A stretch of DNA of 64,000 bases from Wenzhouxiangella limi (GCF_010499265.1 NZ_JAAGSC010000043.1:131843-195842); one strand, 5' to 3'; shown: positions 9,219 through 18,613, numbered from the stretch's first letter. Made by a program: numbers and translations. The notes: generated by a model from the sequence alone, not told the origin.

Positions 9219-9971
9219 ATGGACGAGTCGCTGCTCAAACGCATCCGGGTGGTGCTGGTCGGGACCACCCATCCCGGCAACATCGGCTCGACCGCGCGGG
9301 CGATGAAGGTCATGGGCCTGTCGCGCCTGGTGCTGGTCGAGCCGCGGACCTTTCCGTCCGGCGAGGCCACGGCGCTGGCCTCGAACGCCGACGATGTGCT
9401 GGCCGCAGCCACCGTCGTTAATACTTTCACCGACGCCATCGCCGGCTGCGCTCTGGTGCTGGGCTGCTCGGGCCGCCCGCGCGCCTTGCCGATGCCGACG
9501 CTGGATGCGCGCGCCGCCGCGGCCCGGGCGCTGGCCGAAGCCGGTCGCCACGAGGTGGCCGTGGTCTTCGGGCGCGAGAAGACCGGGCTGCACGACGTTG
9601 AAATCCGCGCCTGCCACTACCTGGTCTCGATCCCGACCAGTGCGACCTACGATTCGCTCAACCTGGCCCAGGCGGTGCAGGTGATCTGCTACGAGATCCG
9701 CCAGGCGATGCTCGGCGATCTGCCCGGCGAGGTCGCCCCAGCTGACTGGACGCCCGAGCCGCCCGAGCGCCTGGAGCTGTTCTTCCAGCGCCTCGAGCAG
9801 GCCCTGCTGGAGATCCAGTTCCTCAACCCGGCCCAGCCCAAGCGCCTGATGCAGCGCCTGCGCAGGCTTTATCTGCGCGCCCGACCGGACGAGAACGAGC
9901 TCAATATCCTGAACGGCATCGTGTCGGCCACCCTGGAGACCGCCCGTGGCGAGCGCAAGCCAAAGGGTTGA
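9219..9971 (+). CDS. trmJ: tRNA (cytidine/uridine-2'-O-)-methyltransferase, TrmJ family
   Basis: 250 aa SPOUT methyltransferase that 2'-O-methylates position 32 of several tRNAs using S-adenosylmethionine. The N-terminal TTHPGNIGSTARAMKVMG signature, the central VVFGREKTGL and the YDSLNLAQAVQ knot motif are all present in order. The start at ATG 9219 lies 25 bp after the ung stop and is preferred over in-frame extension inside ung. The 3' end overlaps the alkyltransferase-like gene by 26 nt. The usual TrmJ neighbour suhB lies elsewhere in this window. Confidence 0.93.
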   Translation: MDESLLKRIRVVLVGTTHPGNIGSTARAMKVMGLSRLVLVEPRTFPSGEATALASNADDVLAAATVVNTFTDAIAGCALVLGCSGRPRALPMPTLDARAAAARALAEAGRHEVAVVFGREKTGLHDVEIRACHYLVSIPTSATYDSLNLAQAVQVICYEIRQAMLGDLPGEVAPADWTPEPPERLELFFQRLEQALLEIQFLNPAQPKRLMQRLRRLYLRARPDENELNILNGIVSATLETARGERKPKG

Positions 9972-10314
9972 GGACCATTCCCAGGAAGAGCGCTTCCGGC
10001 GTATCTGGGAGGTCGTCGAAGGCATCCCCGAAGGCTGCGTGCTCAACTACGGCGAGGTCGCGCGCCTGGCCGGCCTGCCGGGGCGGGCGCGCCTGGTCGG
10101 TCGGGCGCTGGCGCGGGCGCCGAAGAAGCGCGCCTTGCCCTGGCACCGCGTGGTCAACGCGCAAGGCAGGATCAGCTTTGCGGCCGACAGCGTTCGCGGG
10201 CAGCGGCAGCGCCGGCTACTGGAAGATGAGGGGGTGGAGTTCGACGGTGAGGTCATCGACCTGGAGCGGTTCAGCCCGGAGCGCGCCATCGACCGGCTGC
10301 TGTGGGGGCCATGA
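9946..10314 (+). CDS. Alkyltransferase-like protein (ATL), MGMT fold without active cysteine
   Basis: 122 aa. It matches the C-terminal DNA-binding domain of O6-alkylguanine-DNA alkyltransferase. The helix-turn-helix region with the arginine finger (GRARLVGRAL, 46-55) is intact, but the alkyl-acceptor motif PCHRV is PWHRVV (65-70), so Trp66 replaces the reactive Cys. This is the defining change of ATL proteins, which bind O6-alkylguanine and hand the lesion to nucleotide excision repair instead of repairing it. It overlaps the trmJ 3' end by 26 nt and follows ung, giving a small DNA/RNA maintenance cluster. Confidence 0.88.
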   Translation: MASASQRVEDHSQEERFRRIWEVVEGIPEGCVLNYGEVARLAGLPGRARLVGRALARAPKKRALPWHRVVNAQGRISFAADSVRGQRQRRLLEDEGVEFDGEVIDLERFSPERAIDRLLWGP

Positions 10315-10334
10315 GGTCCGCTAGCGCTTAAGTC

Positions 10335-11132
10335 TCAGCAGTCGTCCTCGCCCAGGTCGATCGAGGTTCGGAGCAGGCGAATGTCGAGTTCCGGGTCACC
10401 GTCCTTGATCTGGACGATGCGCAAGGGCAGCCACTGGAAGTTCGCCGCGTGCCAGGAGTCGTAGTTGCGGCTGGAGCCTTCGCGCCGGAAGCGCTGCATG
10501 TGGATGGCGTCGAAGCAGCCGGCGGGGATGTCGACCGGCTCATGATCGAGGTAGAAAAAGTACTGATCCTCGATTTCGTCGCGCTCGATCACCCGGAACT
10601 TCAGATCCTGCCCGCGATTGGCCGGATCCTGCAGCGCCACCGCCAGCTGCAGGCGCAGGGTCAGGGAGTCGAGCAGATCTTCCTCCAGCTCAAGCTCAAA
10701 CTCGCCTTCATGGGTCTGGGTGGCGGTGGTGCCGCGCTGCCAGTCGATTTCGTGCTGCCAGTAGCGGGTCCGCATCGGCGCGCGCGCGACCTGGCGATAG
10801 GTCAGCGGCACCACGTGGGCGTCGCGCCAGACGAACTGCGCCGATTCCTCGGCCGAGACCCGCAGCAGTTTGGCCAGCCGCGAGGTGGCGACGGTTTCGG
10901 TTGCGTAGCGCCAGATGCCGCCCTCGTCCTGGGCGAGACTGACGTGGACCTCGCCGATCTTGTCGCCGCGACGCAGAACCTCGTAGACCGCCTCATGCGC
11001 CGGCAGCGGGGCGCTGCCGGCCTCGGCTTCAGCCGCCAGCGCGCCGGTCGAGCAGCCGACCATCGTCAGAAAGATCGCGGCCCAGTACCAGCGGCGCAGA
11101 AAGCGTTTTGCCCTGTATTGAAATTGACTCAT
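10335..11132 (-). CDS. DUF3108 domain-containing envelope protein
   Basis: 265 aa. An N-terminal hydrophobic segment (about residues 14-34) precedes a predicted export cleavage near ALA-AEA, or a lipobox-like MVGC at residues 24-27. The remainder is a soluble beta-rich domain of the DUF3108 type (Y-[EQ]-V-RRGDKIGEVHVSL opening), often encoded beside purN/purM in gammaproteobacteria. Its biochemical role is unknown. The start as called overlaps the purN 3' end by 104 nt, which is unusually long; the in-frame Met at 11063 would shorten the overlap to 35 nt but remove the positively charged region of the signal. Confidence 0.8.
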   Translation of the reverse strand: MSQFQYRAKRFLRRWYWAAIFLTMVGCSTGALAAEAEAGSAPLPAHEAVYEVLRRGDKIGEVHVSLAQDEGGIWRYATETVATSRLAKLLRVSAEESAQFVWRDAHVVPLTYRQVARAPMRTRYWQHEIDWQRGTTATQTHEGEFELELEEDLLDSLTLRLQLAVALQDPANRGQDLKFRVIERDEIEDQYFFYLDHEPVDIPAGCFDAIHMQRFRREGSSRNYDSWHAANFQWLPLRIVQIKDGDPELDIRLLRTSIDLGEDDC

Positions 11133-11727
11133 CGCGCGCTTCGACCGGATAGCGCAGCAATAGTGCCATGGTTGCCGGAAACAGGCGGTGCTCCAGCGGC
11201 AGCAGGCGCTCTGCCAGTTGGTCGGCGGTATCGCCGGGCTCCACCTTAAGGCGCACCTGGCTGATGACCGGGCCGCCGTCGAGCTCCGGGGTGACGAAAT
11301 GGACGCTGGCGCCGTGCTCGCTCTCGCCGGCCGCGAGCACGCGCTGGTGGGTGTTCAGGCCGCGATGGCGCGGCAGCAGGGAGGGGTGGATATTGACCAT
11401 GCGGCCGGCGTGGGCCTGAACAAAGCGCGCGCTGAGCACCCGCATGAACCCGGCCAGCACGATCCAGTGGGCGCCGCTTGCGGCGATGGCCTCGGCCAGG
11501 GCCTGCTCGAAAGTGGTCCGGTCCGGGTGTTGAGCGCGCGGCACGCAAAAGGTCTCGATGTCGTCATCGCGGGCCAGGCCCAGTCCGGCCGCGTCGGGCT
11601 GGTCGCTGACGACGGCGGCGATTTCTCCGTCCAGCCGCCCGTCGGCCTGGGCCTGTCTGAGGGCGCGGTAGTTGCTGCCGCGCCCGGACAACAGGACGAC
11701 GATGCGCTGCGCGGACTTCTCGGTCAT
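11029..11727 (-). CDS. purN: Phosphoribosylglycinamide formyltransferase
   Basis: 232 aa. Transfers the formyl group from 10-formyl-tetrahydrofolate to GAR, the third step of purine synthesis. GRGSNYRAL (substrate phosphate loop) is near the N terminus and the catalytic region [15 protein letters not shown] with the later DGGPVISQ is intact. The start at ATG 11727 overlaps the purM stop as ATGA, so the pair is coupled. The C-terminal tail is about 20 residues longer than in E. coli and overlaps the DUF3108 start. Confidence 0.95.
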   Translation of the reverse strand: MTEKSAQRIVVLLSGRGSNYRALRQAQADGRLDGEIAAVVSDQPDAAGLGLARDDDIETFCVPRAQHPDRTTFEQALAEAIAASGAHWIVLAGFMRVLSARFVQAHAGRMVNIHPSLLPRHRGLNTHQRVLAAGESEHGASVHFVTPELDGGPVISQVRLKVEPGDTADQLAERLLPLEHRLFPATMALLLRYPVEARDESISIQGKTLSAPLVLGRDLSDDGRLLDRRAGG

Positions 11728-12758
11728 GCGGTGAAAATCACCCGTTCGCGGTCGTCGCAGCGGCGAACCCACCCGATGACGGGGGCCGGTTCGCCCAGCA
11801 GTTCGCCGATCCGGGGCGCGTCGCTTTGGGGGCAGACCAGGACGAAGCCGATGCCCAGGTTGAAGGTGCGGCGCATTTCGGCCGGTTCGATGTTGCCCGC
11901 GCGGGCCAGCCAGTCGAAGACCGCCGGGGCCTGCCAGCGGCCGGGGTCGATTTCGATGCCGAAACCGTCGGGCACGACGCGGATGATGTTTTCGGTCAGG
12001 CCCCCGCCGGTGATGTGGGCCATGCCGCGCAGGTCGATCTGGCCGATCAGTCGCCGGACGGCATCGACGTAAATGCGGGTCGGGCTCAGCAGTGCTTCAC
12101 CCAGGCTTGAACCGTCGAACGGGGCATCGAGGCTTGCCTTGCTGCGCTCCAGCACGCGCCGGATCAGCGAGTAGCCGTTGCTGTGCGGCCCGCTGGCGGC
12201 CAGGCCGACGAGCACGCAGTCCTCGTCGATCAAGCGGCCGTCGATCAGCCCGTCGCGCTCGACGGCACCGACGGCGAAACCGGCCAGGTCGTATTCGCCC
12301 GCACCGTACATCCCCGGCATTTCGGCGGTCTCGCCGCCGATTAGGGCGCAGCCGGCCTGTCTGCAGCCTTCGGCCACGCCTGAGACCACCGCCGCTGCGG
12401 CATCGACCTCGAGCTTGCCGCAGGCGAAGTAGTCGAGGAAGAACAACGGCTCGGCGCCGCAGACCAGGATGTCGTTGACGCACATGGCGACCAGGTCGAT
12501 GCCGATGGTGTCGTGCTGTGCGGCCTGGCGGGCCAGCAGCAGCTTGGTGCCGACCCCGTCGGTGCCCGAGACCAGGACCGGATCGCGATAGCGCTGGCCG
12601 AGATGAAACAGGCCGCCGAAGCCGCCCAGCCCGGTCAGCACCTCGGCCCGGCGGGTGGCCGCGACCAGGGGCTTGATGCGTTCGACCAGGGCGTTGCCGG
12701 CATCGATGTCGACACCGGAATCGCGATAGCTCAAAGAGGTGTTGTTGTCGTCGCTCAC
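11724..12758 (-). CDS. purM: Phosphoribosylformylglycinamidine cyclo-ligase (AIR synthetase)
   Basis: 344 aa, normal length. ATP-dependent closure of FGAM to AIR, step five of purine synthesis. The sequence opens with [19 protein letters not shown] and has the GTDGVGTKL and [11 protein letters not shown] nucleotide/substrate motifs. It is first in a purM-purN-DUF3108 operon and divergent from the DUF2066 gene at 12847; this divergence is conserved in many gammaproteobacteria. Confidence 0.97.
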   Translation of the reverse strand: MSDDNNTSLSYRDSGVDIDAGNALVERIKPLVAATRRAEVLTGLGGFGGLFHLGQRYRDPVLVSGTDGVGTKLLLARQAAQHDTIGIDLVAMCVNDILVCGAEPLFFLDYFACGKLEVDAAAAVVSGVAEGCRQAGCALIGGETAEMPGMYGAGEYDLAGFAVGAVERDGLIDGRLIDEDCVLVGLAASGPHSNGYSLIRRVLERSKASLDAPFDGSSLGEALLSPTRIYVDAVRRLIGQIDLRGMAHITGGGLTENIIRVVPDGFGIEIDPGRWQAPAVFDWLARAGNIEPAEMRRTFNLGIGFVLVCPQSDAPRIGELLGEPAPVIGWVRRCDDRERVIFTA

Positions 12759-12846
12759 GAAGCGATCCTGCGGGATTCTGACCGCCTGCTATTGTGACCT
12801 ATCGCCCGGGCCGGGGTCGGGCCCCTGTGGTATCTTTTCCCGACCT

Positions 12847-13890
12847 ATGTCGATGCCCCGGTTCGTTGTGAATGTGCTGATTGTGCTGGTTGTGCTCCTC
12901 GCGACCGGCGCTGCTGGCGCGCGCGATCTCTACACCGGTGAGGCCCTTCTCGAGGATGCGCCGTCGGCCGAGCTTGATCCGCTGGCGCGGGCGCTGGAGC
13001 AGGTCCTGACCCGGCTCAGCGGCGTAACCGATGCGTCGCTGGTCGAACGCCTGGGTCTGAGCCGCGCCGACCTTCAGCTGCTGGTGCTCAGTCAGCAGCG
13101 GGTGCGGCGCGAGCGCCTGACAGCAGATGGTGCGGCCACCGTCGAGGAGTTGCGGCTGCAGGTGGACTTCGATCCCGATGCCGTCGACGCGCTGCTGGCC
13201 GAGCAGAATCTGCCTCGACTGGGCCGGGCGCGTCCATCCATCCTGCTCTGGCTCGCTCTGGAAGACGAGCAGGGCGTGCGTCTGGAGGCTGATGCCGTGC
13301 TGGAACAGAGCATTGCCCGTCAGGCCCGGCGACTGGGCCTGGACGTGCTTCGGCCGCTGGGCGATCTGCAGGACCTGTCCGAGATCGAGCCGATCGATAT
13401 TCGCGGCGGTTTCGTCGAAGCGGCCGAGCCCTCCGCCGAGCGCTATGGCGCCGGCATGATCGCGATGCTGGATCTGCGTCAGGCCGGACCGGATTGGAGC
13501 GGTCGCTGGTTCTGGCGTCTGGAAGGGCGGGATGCCGGTCTGCAGACTCGCGCCGGGCAGCCGGAAGCGGTCGTGGCGCAGGGTCTGGAGGCTGTGCTCG
13601 GTTTCCTGGTGGATCGTTTCGGGCGGGTCGCGGGGAGCGACGACGGCGGCGTTCTTCGGCTTGTGGTCGAAGGCATCGAGGACGAAATCCAGTACGCGGA
13701 AGTGCTGCGCCACCTCGGCTCCCTGGGCCAGGTGGATGACGTGCAGGTGTTGGCCGCCCGCGGCCGCAGCATCGATTTCGAGTTGAGTCTCCGCCGCGCC
13801 GGGCTGGAGGATGCCCTGATGATCGGCGGCGTGCTGGATGTGGTGGAGCGCAGCCGCGATGGATCGCTGCGGGTGCGCCTGAAGCAGTGA
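12847..13890 (+). CDS. DUF2066 domain-containing exported protein
   Basis: 347 aa. The start at ATG 12847 gives a good signal peptide (hydrophobic 7-20, cleavage near GAAGA-RD at about 25). The body is the DUF2066 family found next to purM and upstream of hda in many gammaproteobacteria. No catalytic motif is visible. A C-terminal segment (about 270-345, ending in a VRLKQ strand) looks like a small alpha/beta repeat. The function is unknown; conserved gene order and probable periplasmic location are the only clues. It overlaps the next gene by 4 nt. Confidence 0.82.
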   Translation: MSMPRFVVNVLIVLVVLLATGAAGARDLYTGEALLEDAPSAELDPLARALEQVLTRLSGVTDASLVERLGLSRADLQLLVLSQQRVRRERLTADGAATVEELRLQVDFDPDAVDALLAEQNLPRLGRARPSILLWLALEDEQGVRLEADAVLEQSIARQARRLGLDVLRPLGDLQDLSEIEPIDIRGGFVEAAEPSAERYGAGMIAMLDLRQAGPDWSGRWFWRLEGRDAGLQTRAGQPEAVVAQGLEAVLGFLVDRFGRVAGSDDGGVLRLVVEGIEDEIQYAEVLRHLGSLGQVDDVQVLAARGRSIDFELSLRRAGLEDALMIGGVLDVVERSRDGSLRVRLKQ

Positions 13891-14459
13891 ACCTGACCTG
13901 GTTGCCCAACGCGCTCACCGTCGGTCGAATCCTGGCGGTGCCGCCGCTGGTGTTTCTGTTGTTGACCGATGCCTACGCGGCAGCCCTGGCGGTTGCGGTG
14001 TTTGCCGGCCTTTCGGATCTGCTCGACGGCTGGCTGGCGCGCAGGTTTGGCTGGCAGTCGCGCTTTGGCGGCCTGGCTGATCCGGCCGCCGACAAGCTCT
14101 TGATGACGGCCAGCTACCTGACCCTGGCGTGGCTGAGCTACCTGCCCTGGTGGCTGGTGACGCTGGTCATTTTTCGCGATCTGGTGATCGTCCTTGGCGG
14201 CTGGGTTTACCACCGTTTCTTCGAGCCGCTGGAAGCCGAACCCACCCAGCTGTCGCGCTTCAACACGTTCTGCCAGGTCTTTTTGATGTGGTACGTGCTC
14301 ATTTACCTGGCCGGGTTTCCGCTCCCGCCCAACGGGCAGGTGGGTCTGGAATGGATGGTGGCGGTGATGGCCGGGGTCACGCTGGTGCAGTACGTCTGGC
14401 TCTGGAGCCTGAAGGCCGCCGCCGTCAGCCGCCGTCGTCGGGCAGACGGGTCGGAATGA
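13887..14459 (+). CDS. CDP-alcohol phosphatidyltransferase family protein
   Basis: 190 aa integral membrane enzyme with about five or six membrane segments. The family motif D-x2-D-G-x2-A-R-x8-G-x3-D-x3-D is complete (DLLDGWLARRF, then GGLADPAADK), so it should transfer a phosphatidyl group from CDP-diacylglycerol to an alcohol. It most resembles the PgsA/cardiolipin-synthase-like members that sit between purM/DUF2066 and hda. The start is GTG 13887, overlapping the upstream stop by 4 nt (GTGA). The acceptor alcohol (glycerol-3-phosphate or phosphatidylglycerol) cannot be told from sequence alone. Confidence 0.9.
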   Translation: MNLTWLPNALTVGRILAVPPLVFLLLTDAYAAALAVAVFAGLSDLLDGWLARRFGWQSRFGGLADPAADKLLMTASYLTLAWLSYLPWWLVTLVIFRDLVIVLGGWVYHRFFEPLEAEPTQLSRFNTFCQVFLMWYVLIYLAGFPLPPNGQVGLEWMVAVMAGVTLVQYVWLWSLKAAAVSRRRRADGSE

Positions 14460-14490
14460 TGCTCAAGCCAGAGGCGAAAACCGGCCGCGC

Positions 14491-15162
14491 ATGACCAGTG
14501 CTCAGATTCCGCTGGCCCTGAAGCCACCGCGCCGTCCGGGTTTCGAGAATTTCGTCGCCGGCCCCAACGCGGCGGTGGTCGATACGCTGGCGGCCGGGCT
14601 GGAGTCCGGCCAGTGGTACCTGCTCGCCGGGCCACCGGGTAGTGGCCGTACCCACCTGCTCTCGGCTTGTTTCGCCGGCCTGGTCCGGCGCGGCTTGGAC
14701 GCGAAATTCATGGCCCTGGGGGCGAGCGCGCACTGGCCGCTGCTGGACCAGACCGACGGCGATTTCGTGCTGCTCGACGACATCGACGCGCTGGCCGGCG
14801 ATCAAACCGGCGAGCGGCTGCTTTTTAACGCGCTCAACCGCTGGCGCGAACAGCGCAGCGGCGTGGTCATGAGCGGCGCCGGGCGTTCCGGCTTCGAGCT
14901 GCCCGACCTGGTCTCGCGCCTGGGTCAGGCCGTGCGCCTGACGCTCAAGCCGCTGGAGCAGGGCGATCTGCTCGCCCTGGTCCGACGCCTTGGCACCGAG
15001 CACGAGGTGGTGCTGGGGCGGGGTGCTGCCGACTACCTGATCACCCGCGGCCCGCGCAGCCCCGCCGGCTTGGTGCGGGTATTCGAGCAGCTGGTTGTTC
15101 GTGCCCTGAGCGAGCGAAGAACGCTTTCGGTTCCGCTGATCCGGGAGCAGCTGCAGCGCTGA
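14491..15162 (+). CDS. hda: DnaA regulatory inactivator Hda
   Basis: 223 aa AAA+ protein that, with the DNA-loaded beta clamp, stimulates ATP hydrolysis by DnaA and so limits re-initiation. The clamp-binding motif QIPLAL is at residues 5-10. The P-loop reads GPPGSGRTH (47-55), with Arg in place of Lys as is common in Hda, and Walker B is LLDDIDAL. The length is slightly under the E. coli protein. It ends directly against asnB on the other strand with no intergenic base. Confidence 0.94.
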   Translation: MTSAQIPLALKPPRRPGFENFVAGPNAAVVDTLAAGLESGQWYLLAGPPGSGRTHLLSACFAGLVRRGLDAKFMALGASAHWPLLDQTDGDFVLLDDIDALAGDQTGERLLFNALNRWREQRSGVVMSGAGRSGFELPDLVSRLGQAVRLTLKPLEQGDLLALVRRLGTEHEVVLGRGAADYLITRGPRSPAGLVRVFEQLVVRALSERRTLSVPLIREQLQR

Positions 15163-16821
15163 TCAATAGCTGTCCTGATGTACCCCGCGCATCGCACGGC
15201 CCGAGGGGTCGGCCATGTTGGCAAAGGCTTCGTCCCAGGCCAGGGCCTCGGGCGTGGAGCAGGCAATCGACGGTCCGGCGGGGACGGTCGCAGCGGCGGC
15301 CGATGAGGGGAAGTGGCGCTCGAAGATGCGCCGGTAGAGGTACTGTTCCTTGGTCAGCGGCGGGTTGAGCGGGAAGCGCTGGGGGGCCTCGGCGAGCTCG
15401 CGGTCGCTGACCTGTGACTCGGCGTGTTCCTTGAGCGCATCGATCCAGCCGTAGCCGACGCCGTCGGAGAACTGCTCTTTCTGGCGCCACAGGATCTCGT
15501 CGGGCAGCAGCCCCACACCGGCCTGGCGCAGGATGCCTTTTTCGGGCTTGCCGGGTCCGGCCATTTTGGCGGCCGGATCCATGCGCATCGCGGTTTCGAG
15601 AAATTCCAGGTCCAGGAATGGCACGCGCGCCTCCACGCCCCAGGCGGCCATGGACTTGTTGGCGCGCAGGCAGTCGTAGAGGTGCAGCTTGTCGATCTTG
15701 CGCACGGTTTCTGCGTGGAAGGCGCGCGCGTCGGGCGCCTTGTGGAAATACAAATAGCCGCCGAAGATCTCGTCGGCGCCTTCGCCCGACATCACCATCT
15801 TGATGCCCATGGCCTTGATCCGGCGGGCGAGCAGGAACATCGGCGTGGAGGCGCGGATGGTGGTGACGTCAAAGGTCTCGATATGACGAATGACGTCCTC
15901 GAGCGCGTCCAGGCCTTCCTGGATGGTGTAGTGGAATTCGTGGTGCAGGGTGCCGATGGCCCTGGCCGCCACGCGCGCCGCGGCCAGGTCGGGCGAGCCT
16001 GCCAGGCCGATGGCGAACGAGTGCAGGCGCGGCCACCAGGCCTGCTCGGTATCGTCGGACTCGATGCGCTTGTCGGCGTAGCGCTGGGCGATGGCGGCGA
16101 CCAGCGAGGAGTCCAGTCCGCCCGAGAGCAGCACGCCGTAGGGCACGTCGCACATCAGCTGGCGATGCACGGCCTGCTCCAGCGCCGTGCGCAGCCCGGA
16201 AGCTTTTGCCGGCTCGTCGGCTTTGTCGAAGTCGCGCCAGTCCGGCTGGTACCAGCGCCGGATCTCGCCTTGTTCGGAGTCGAGCAGGTGGCCGGGTGGA
16301 AAGGCCTGGACCTGACGACACCATGGCTCGATCGCCTTCATCTCAGAGGCGACCCACAGCATGCCCTGATCGTCGCGGCCGTAGTACAGCGGCATCACGC
16401 CGATCGGATCGCGTGCGATCAGGTAGCGGCCGCGCGCTTCGTCCCACAGCACGAAGGCGTAAATGCCGTTGAGCTGGTTGAGAAAATCGGCGCCGTCGCG
16501 CTGGTACAGGGCGAGGATGACCTCGCAGTCCGAGCCGGTCTGGAATTGGAAATCCGGGCAGGTCTGGCGCAGTTCGCGGTGGTTGTAGATCTCGCCGTTG
16601 ACGCCCAGGGCGACCTGACCATCGGGGCTGTAGAGAGGCTGGGCGCCGGAGTTGATGTCGACGATGGCCAGGCGCTCGTGGGCGATGATGGCCCGCGCAC
16701 TGACGTGCACGCCGCTCCAGTCCGGGCCGCGATGGCGCTGCAGGCGCGAGGCCTGCAGCGCGGTCTGGCGCAAATCGCCGTGACCGGGCGGAAGATCGAA
16801 CAGGCCGAGGATCGAGCACAT
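15163..16821 (-). CDS. asnB: Asparagine synthetase B (glutamine-hydrolysing)
   Basis: 552 aa. Cys2 (MCSILGLFD) is the glutaminase nucleophile. The synthetase half has the PP-loop SGGLDSS and later SGEGADEIFGGY. It makes asparagine from aspartate, glutamine and ATP. The C-terminal tail (DEAFANMADPSGRAMRGVH) is typical of the proteobacterial AsnB group. It is co-directional with the lipoprotein gene 22 bp upstream, so the two probably share a transcript, and it is convergent with hda at zero spacing with no obvious terminator between them. Confidence 0.96.
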   Translation of the reverse strand: MCSILGLFDLPPGHGDLRQTALQASRLQRHRGPDWSGVHVSARAIIAHERLAIVDINSGAQPLYSPDGQVALGVNGEIYNHRELRQTCPDFQFQTGSDCEVILALYQRDGADFLNQLNGIYAFVLWDEARGRYLIARDPIGVMPLYYGRDDQGMLWVASEMKAIEPWCRQVQAFPPGHLLDSEQGEIRRWYQPDWRDFDKADEPAKASGLRTALEQAVHRQLMCDVPYGVLLSGGLDSSLVAAIAQRYADKRIESDDTEQAWWPRLHSFAIGLAGSPDLAAARVAARAIGTLHHEFHYTIQEGLDALEDVIRHIETFDVTTIRASTPMFLLARRIKAMGIKMVMSGEGADEIFGGYLYFHKAPDARAFHAETVRKIDKLHLYDCLRANKSMAAWGVEARVPFLDLEFLETAMRMDPAAKMAGPGKPEKGILRQAGVGLLPDEILWRQKEQFSDGVGYGWIDALKEHAESQVSDRELAEAPQRFPLNPPLTKEQYLYRRIFERHFPSSAAAATVPAGPSIACSTPEALAWDEAFANMADPSGRAMRGVHQDSY

Positions 16822-16843
16822 GCGCCGGTTTTCCTTGTCGGGT

Positions 16844-18556
16844 TCAGTCCGCCAGCTCGAAGCGGAAGACCAGGTCGATGCCGGGCTCGCCGAGGTGAAC
16901 GGCCTTGTAGACGTACTGATAGATCGAGGCCATCAACGCCATGGCTTCATCGGTTTCGTCGGTGTCGAAGTCGTCGGCCTGGGCTGCCTGGTCGGCCGGC
17001 AGGGCCGACAGGCCCAGCGCCATCAGGTCGGAATAGGCGGCCAGATCGACCCCGGCGGCGAAGATGCGGCCATCGGCATCGCCGGCGACCAGGGATTCGC
17101 TCAAGCCTTCGCTTTCGCCGATGGCCAGGCCCAGGGCGCTGTCGCTCAGGCCCAGCCAGGCCGGAATGTCCTCCAGGTTGGGCAACAGCCCGGCCGGAAT
17201 TCGCTGCGGGTCTCCGCCGGGGCTAAGGTCCAGCGCCGCCAGTTCCGGCGAAAACATCTGGGCCATGCCGAGCATCATCTGCGGATTGCGCATGAACAGC
17301 GCAAGCTTGCCGACCACCGACTCGAGCGCGCCGTCTTCCATTTCCAGCGTGTCAAGGTGCATGCGCACGCCGTGCATGTTCGTCACCAGCGGCGGAATCG
17401 GCCGGTTCATGGCCAGCTGCCAGTCGGGTGCCTGTTCGGCCACGTCGCTGAACAGGTGGCACTGGGGCGGATTGTCGATCCAGCCGGCGACCAGCTCGCG
17501 GCCAAAATCGCGCGCGGCGATCAGGTTGAAGGCGATGCCGGCGCTGACCAGGCCGGCGCGCTCGAGGTCCAGCGACAGCGGACTGTCGGCCATGGGGGCC
17601 AGGCGCAGCCCGAAGCCCGGTTCGGTCTCCAGCCGCGTCAGAACCGTCATCGAGTTTGCGTCTGCGGCCGTGGTGCCGAAACTCTGGCGCGGAAAGGTGC
17701 GCGTGAGCGCGCCGAGTTCGGCGCGGCAGGCCTGGTCGTCGGCAACGGCGCCGAGCGGGCCTTCGGCGCGGGCTTGGACGAGAAGTTCGTCCTCGCCGTC
17801 GAGCAGCAGGTCAAGAACGCGCTGAAAGTCGATGTAGCCGGCGCTATCTGCGCGAAAGCCGCGGGCGGCGTTGAAGGCCTCGACCTGAGCCGATTCCAGC
17901 GCGGGTTCGGCCTGGTCGATATTGGCGACGCGCCGCAGCAGCTCGGGTCGGTCGGCGACCAGCCCAAGGGTCAGGAAGCTGGCGTCGTGGTGGATCGCCA
18001 GGCCGACTTCGCCGAGGTCGTGCCAGATCACGGTCTGATCGACGACCTGCCGGCGGCTAAATTCGGTCTCGGCTTCGGCCTCGATGCGCGCGACCGCGGC
18101 TTCGAAGGCATCCTGATCGCTGAGCTGCCAGTGCACGACAGGAAAGATTCCGACCGTATGCATGCCGGCAACGCCGGTGATTTCGATACCGCGCTCGGCC
18201 CAGGCTTCGGGAGAATCCAGTTCTCCGAGTTCATCGATCAGGGCACGGAGCAGCGGATCCTCCGTTTCTTCGGCCATTTCCTCATAGGCGTTTTCGTTGA
18301 GCTCGCTGGCCATGTCCATGCGCGCCCAGAGCTGTTCCAGCAGCGCCTGCGGCAGCGGCTCGAGGCTGAGCCAGAGCATGGCCGGCTCGGCGTCGATCCG
18401 GGCCAGCAGTTGATCGACCAGTCCGGGGGCGACCGGCGCGGCGGCGGTGGACTCGGTGGCCGGAGCAGAGGCGGCGTTTTCGACGCCAGCGTCCGTGGCA
18501 TCGTTACCGCAGGCGGCAAGAAGGAGAGCGGTCAAGCAGATGATGAGGCGGTTCAT
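16844..18556 (-). CDS. Uncharacterised lipoprotein, 570 aa
   Basis: I do not recognise the family. The ATG at 18556 follows a GGAG ribosome site and gives a lipoprotein signal: a short basic start, a hydrophobic run and LLAAC with Cys16 as the lipidation site. Gly at +2 suggests outer-membrane sorting. A low-complexity Ala/Thr/Glu linker follows, then a long soluble domain rich in Leu, Ala, Asp and Glu with no visible catalytic motif. It has its own strong promoter 31-57 bp upstream and probably co-transcribes with asnB. The acidic composition and repeated "LA.LG" type helices suggest a large all-helical or alpha/beta periplasmic domain; nothing more can be said. Confidence 0.75.
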   Translation of the reverse strand: MNRLIICLTALLLAACGNDATDAGVENAASAPATESTAAAPVAPGLVDQLLARIDAEPAMLWLSLEPLPQALLEQLWARMDMASELNENAYEEMAEETEDPLLRALIDELGELDSPEAWAERGIEITGVAGMHTVGIFPVVHWQLSDQDAFEAAVARIEAEAETEFSRRQVVDQTVIWHDLGEVGLAIHHDASFLTLGLVADRPELLRRVANIDQAEPALESAQVEAFNAARGFRADSAGYIDFQRVLDLLLDGEDELLVQARAEGPLGAVADDQACRAELGALTRTFPRQSFGTTAADANSMTVLTRLETEPGFGLRLAPMADSPLSLDLERAGLVSAGIAFNLIAARDFGRELVAGWIDNPPQCHLFSDVAEQAPDWQLAMNRPIPPLVTNMHGVRMHLDTLEMEDGALESVVGKLALFMRNPQMMLGMAQMFSPELAALDLSPGGDPQRIPAGLLPNLEDIPAWLGLSDSALGLAIGESEGLSESLVAGDADGRIFAAGVDLAAYSDLMALGLSALPADQAAQADDFDTDETDEAMALMASIYQYVYKAVHLGEPGIDLVFRFELAD

Positions 18557-18586
18557 GAGGCAGGCTCCGTGGGGTACGGATATAGT

Positions 18587-18613
18587 GTTATATAACAGTA
18601 ACACAGTTGTCAA
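18587..18613 (-). promoter_or_regulatory. Sigma-70 promoter for the lipoprotein-asnB unit
   Basis: On the minus strand, -35 TTGACA (18613-18608, perfect) and -10 TATAAC (18592-18587, five of six) are separated by 15 bp, slightly short of the optimum. The site lies in the 94-bp gap between the pntB stop and the lipoprotein ATG. Confidence 0.6.

Noticed and set aside
15424-18595. Two ~600-codon plus-strand frames over asnB and the lipoprotein gene
   Set aside because: asnB is unmistakable on the other strand, and the lipoprotein has signal, ribosome site and promoter; the plus frames lack all of these.
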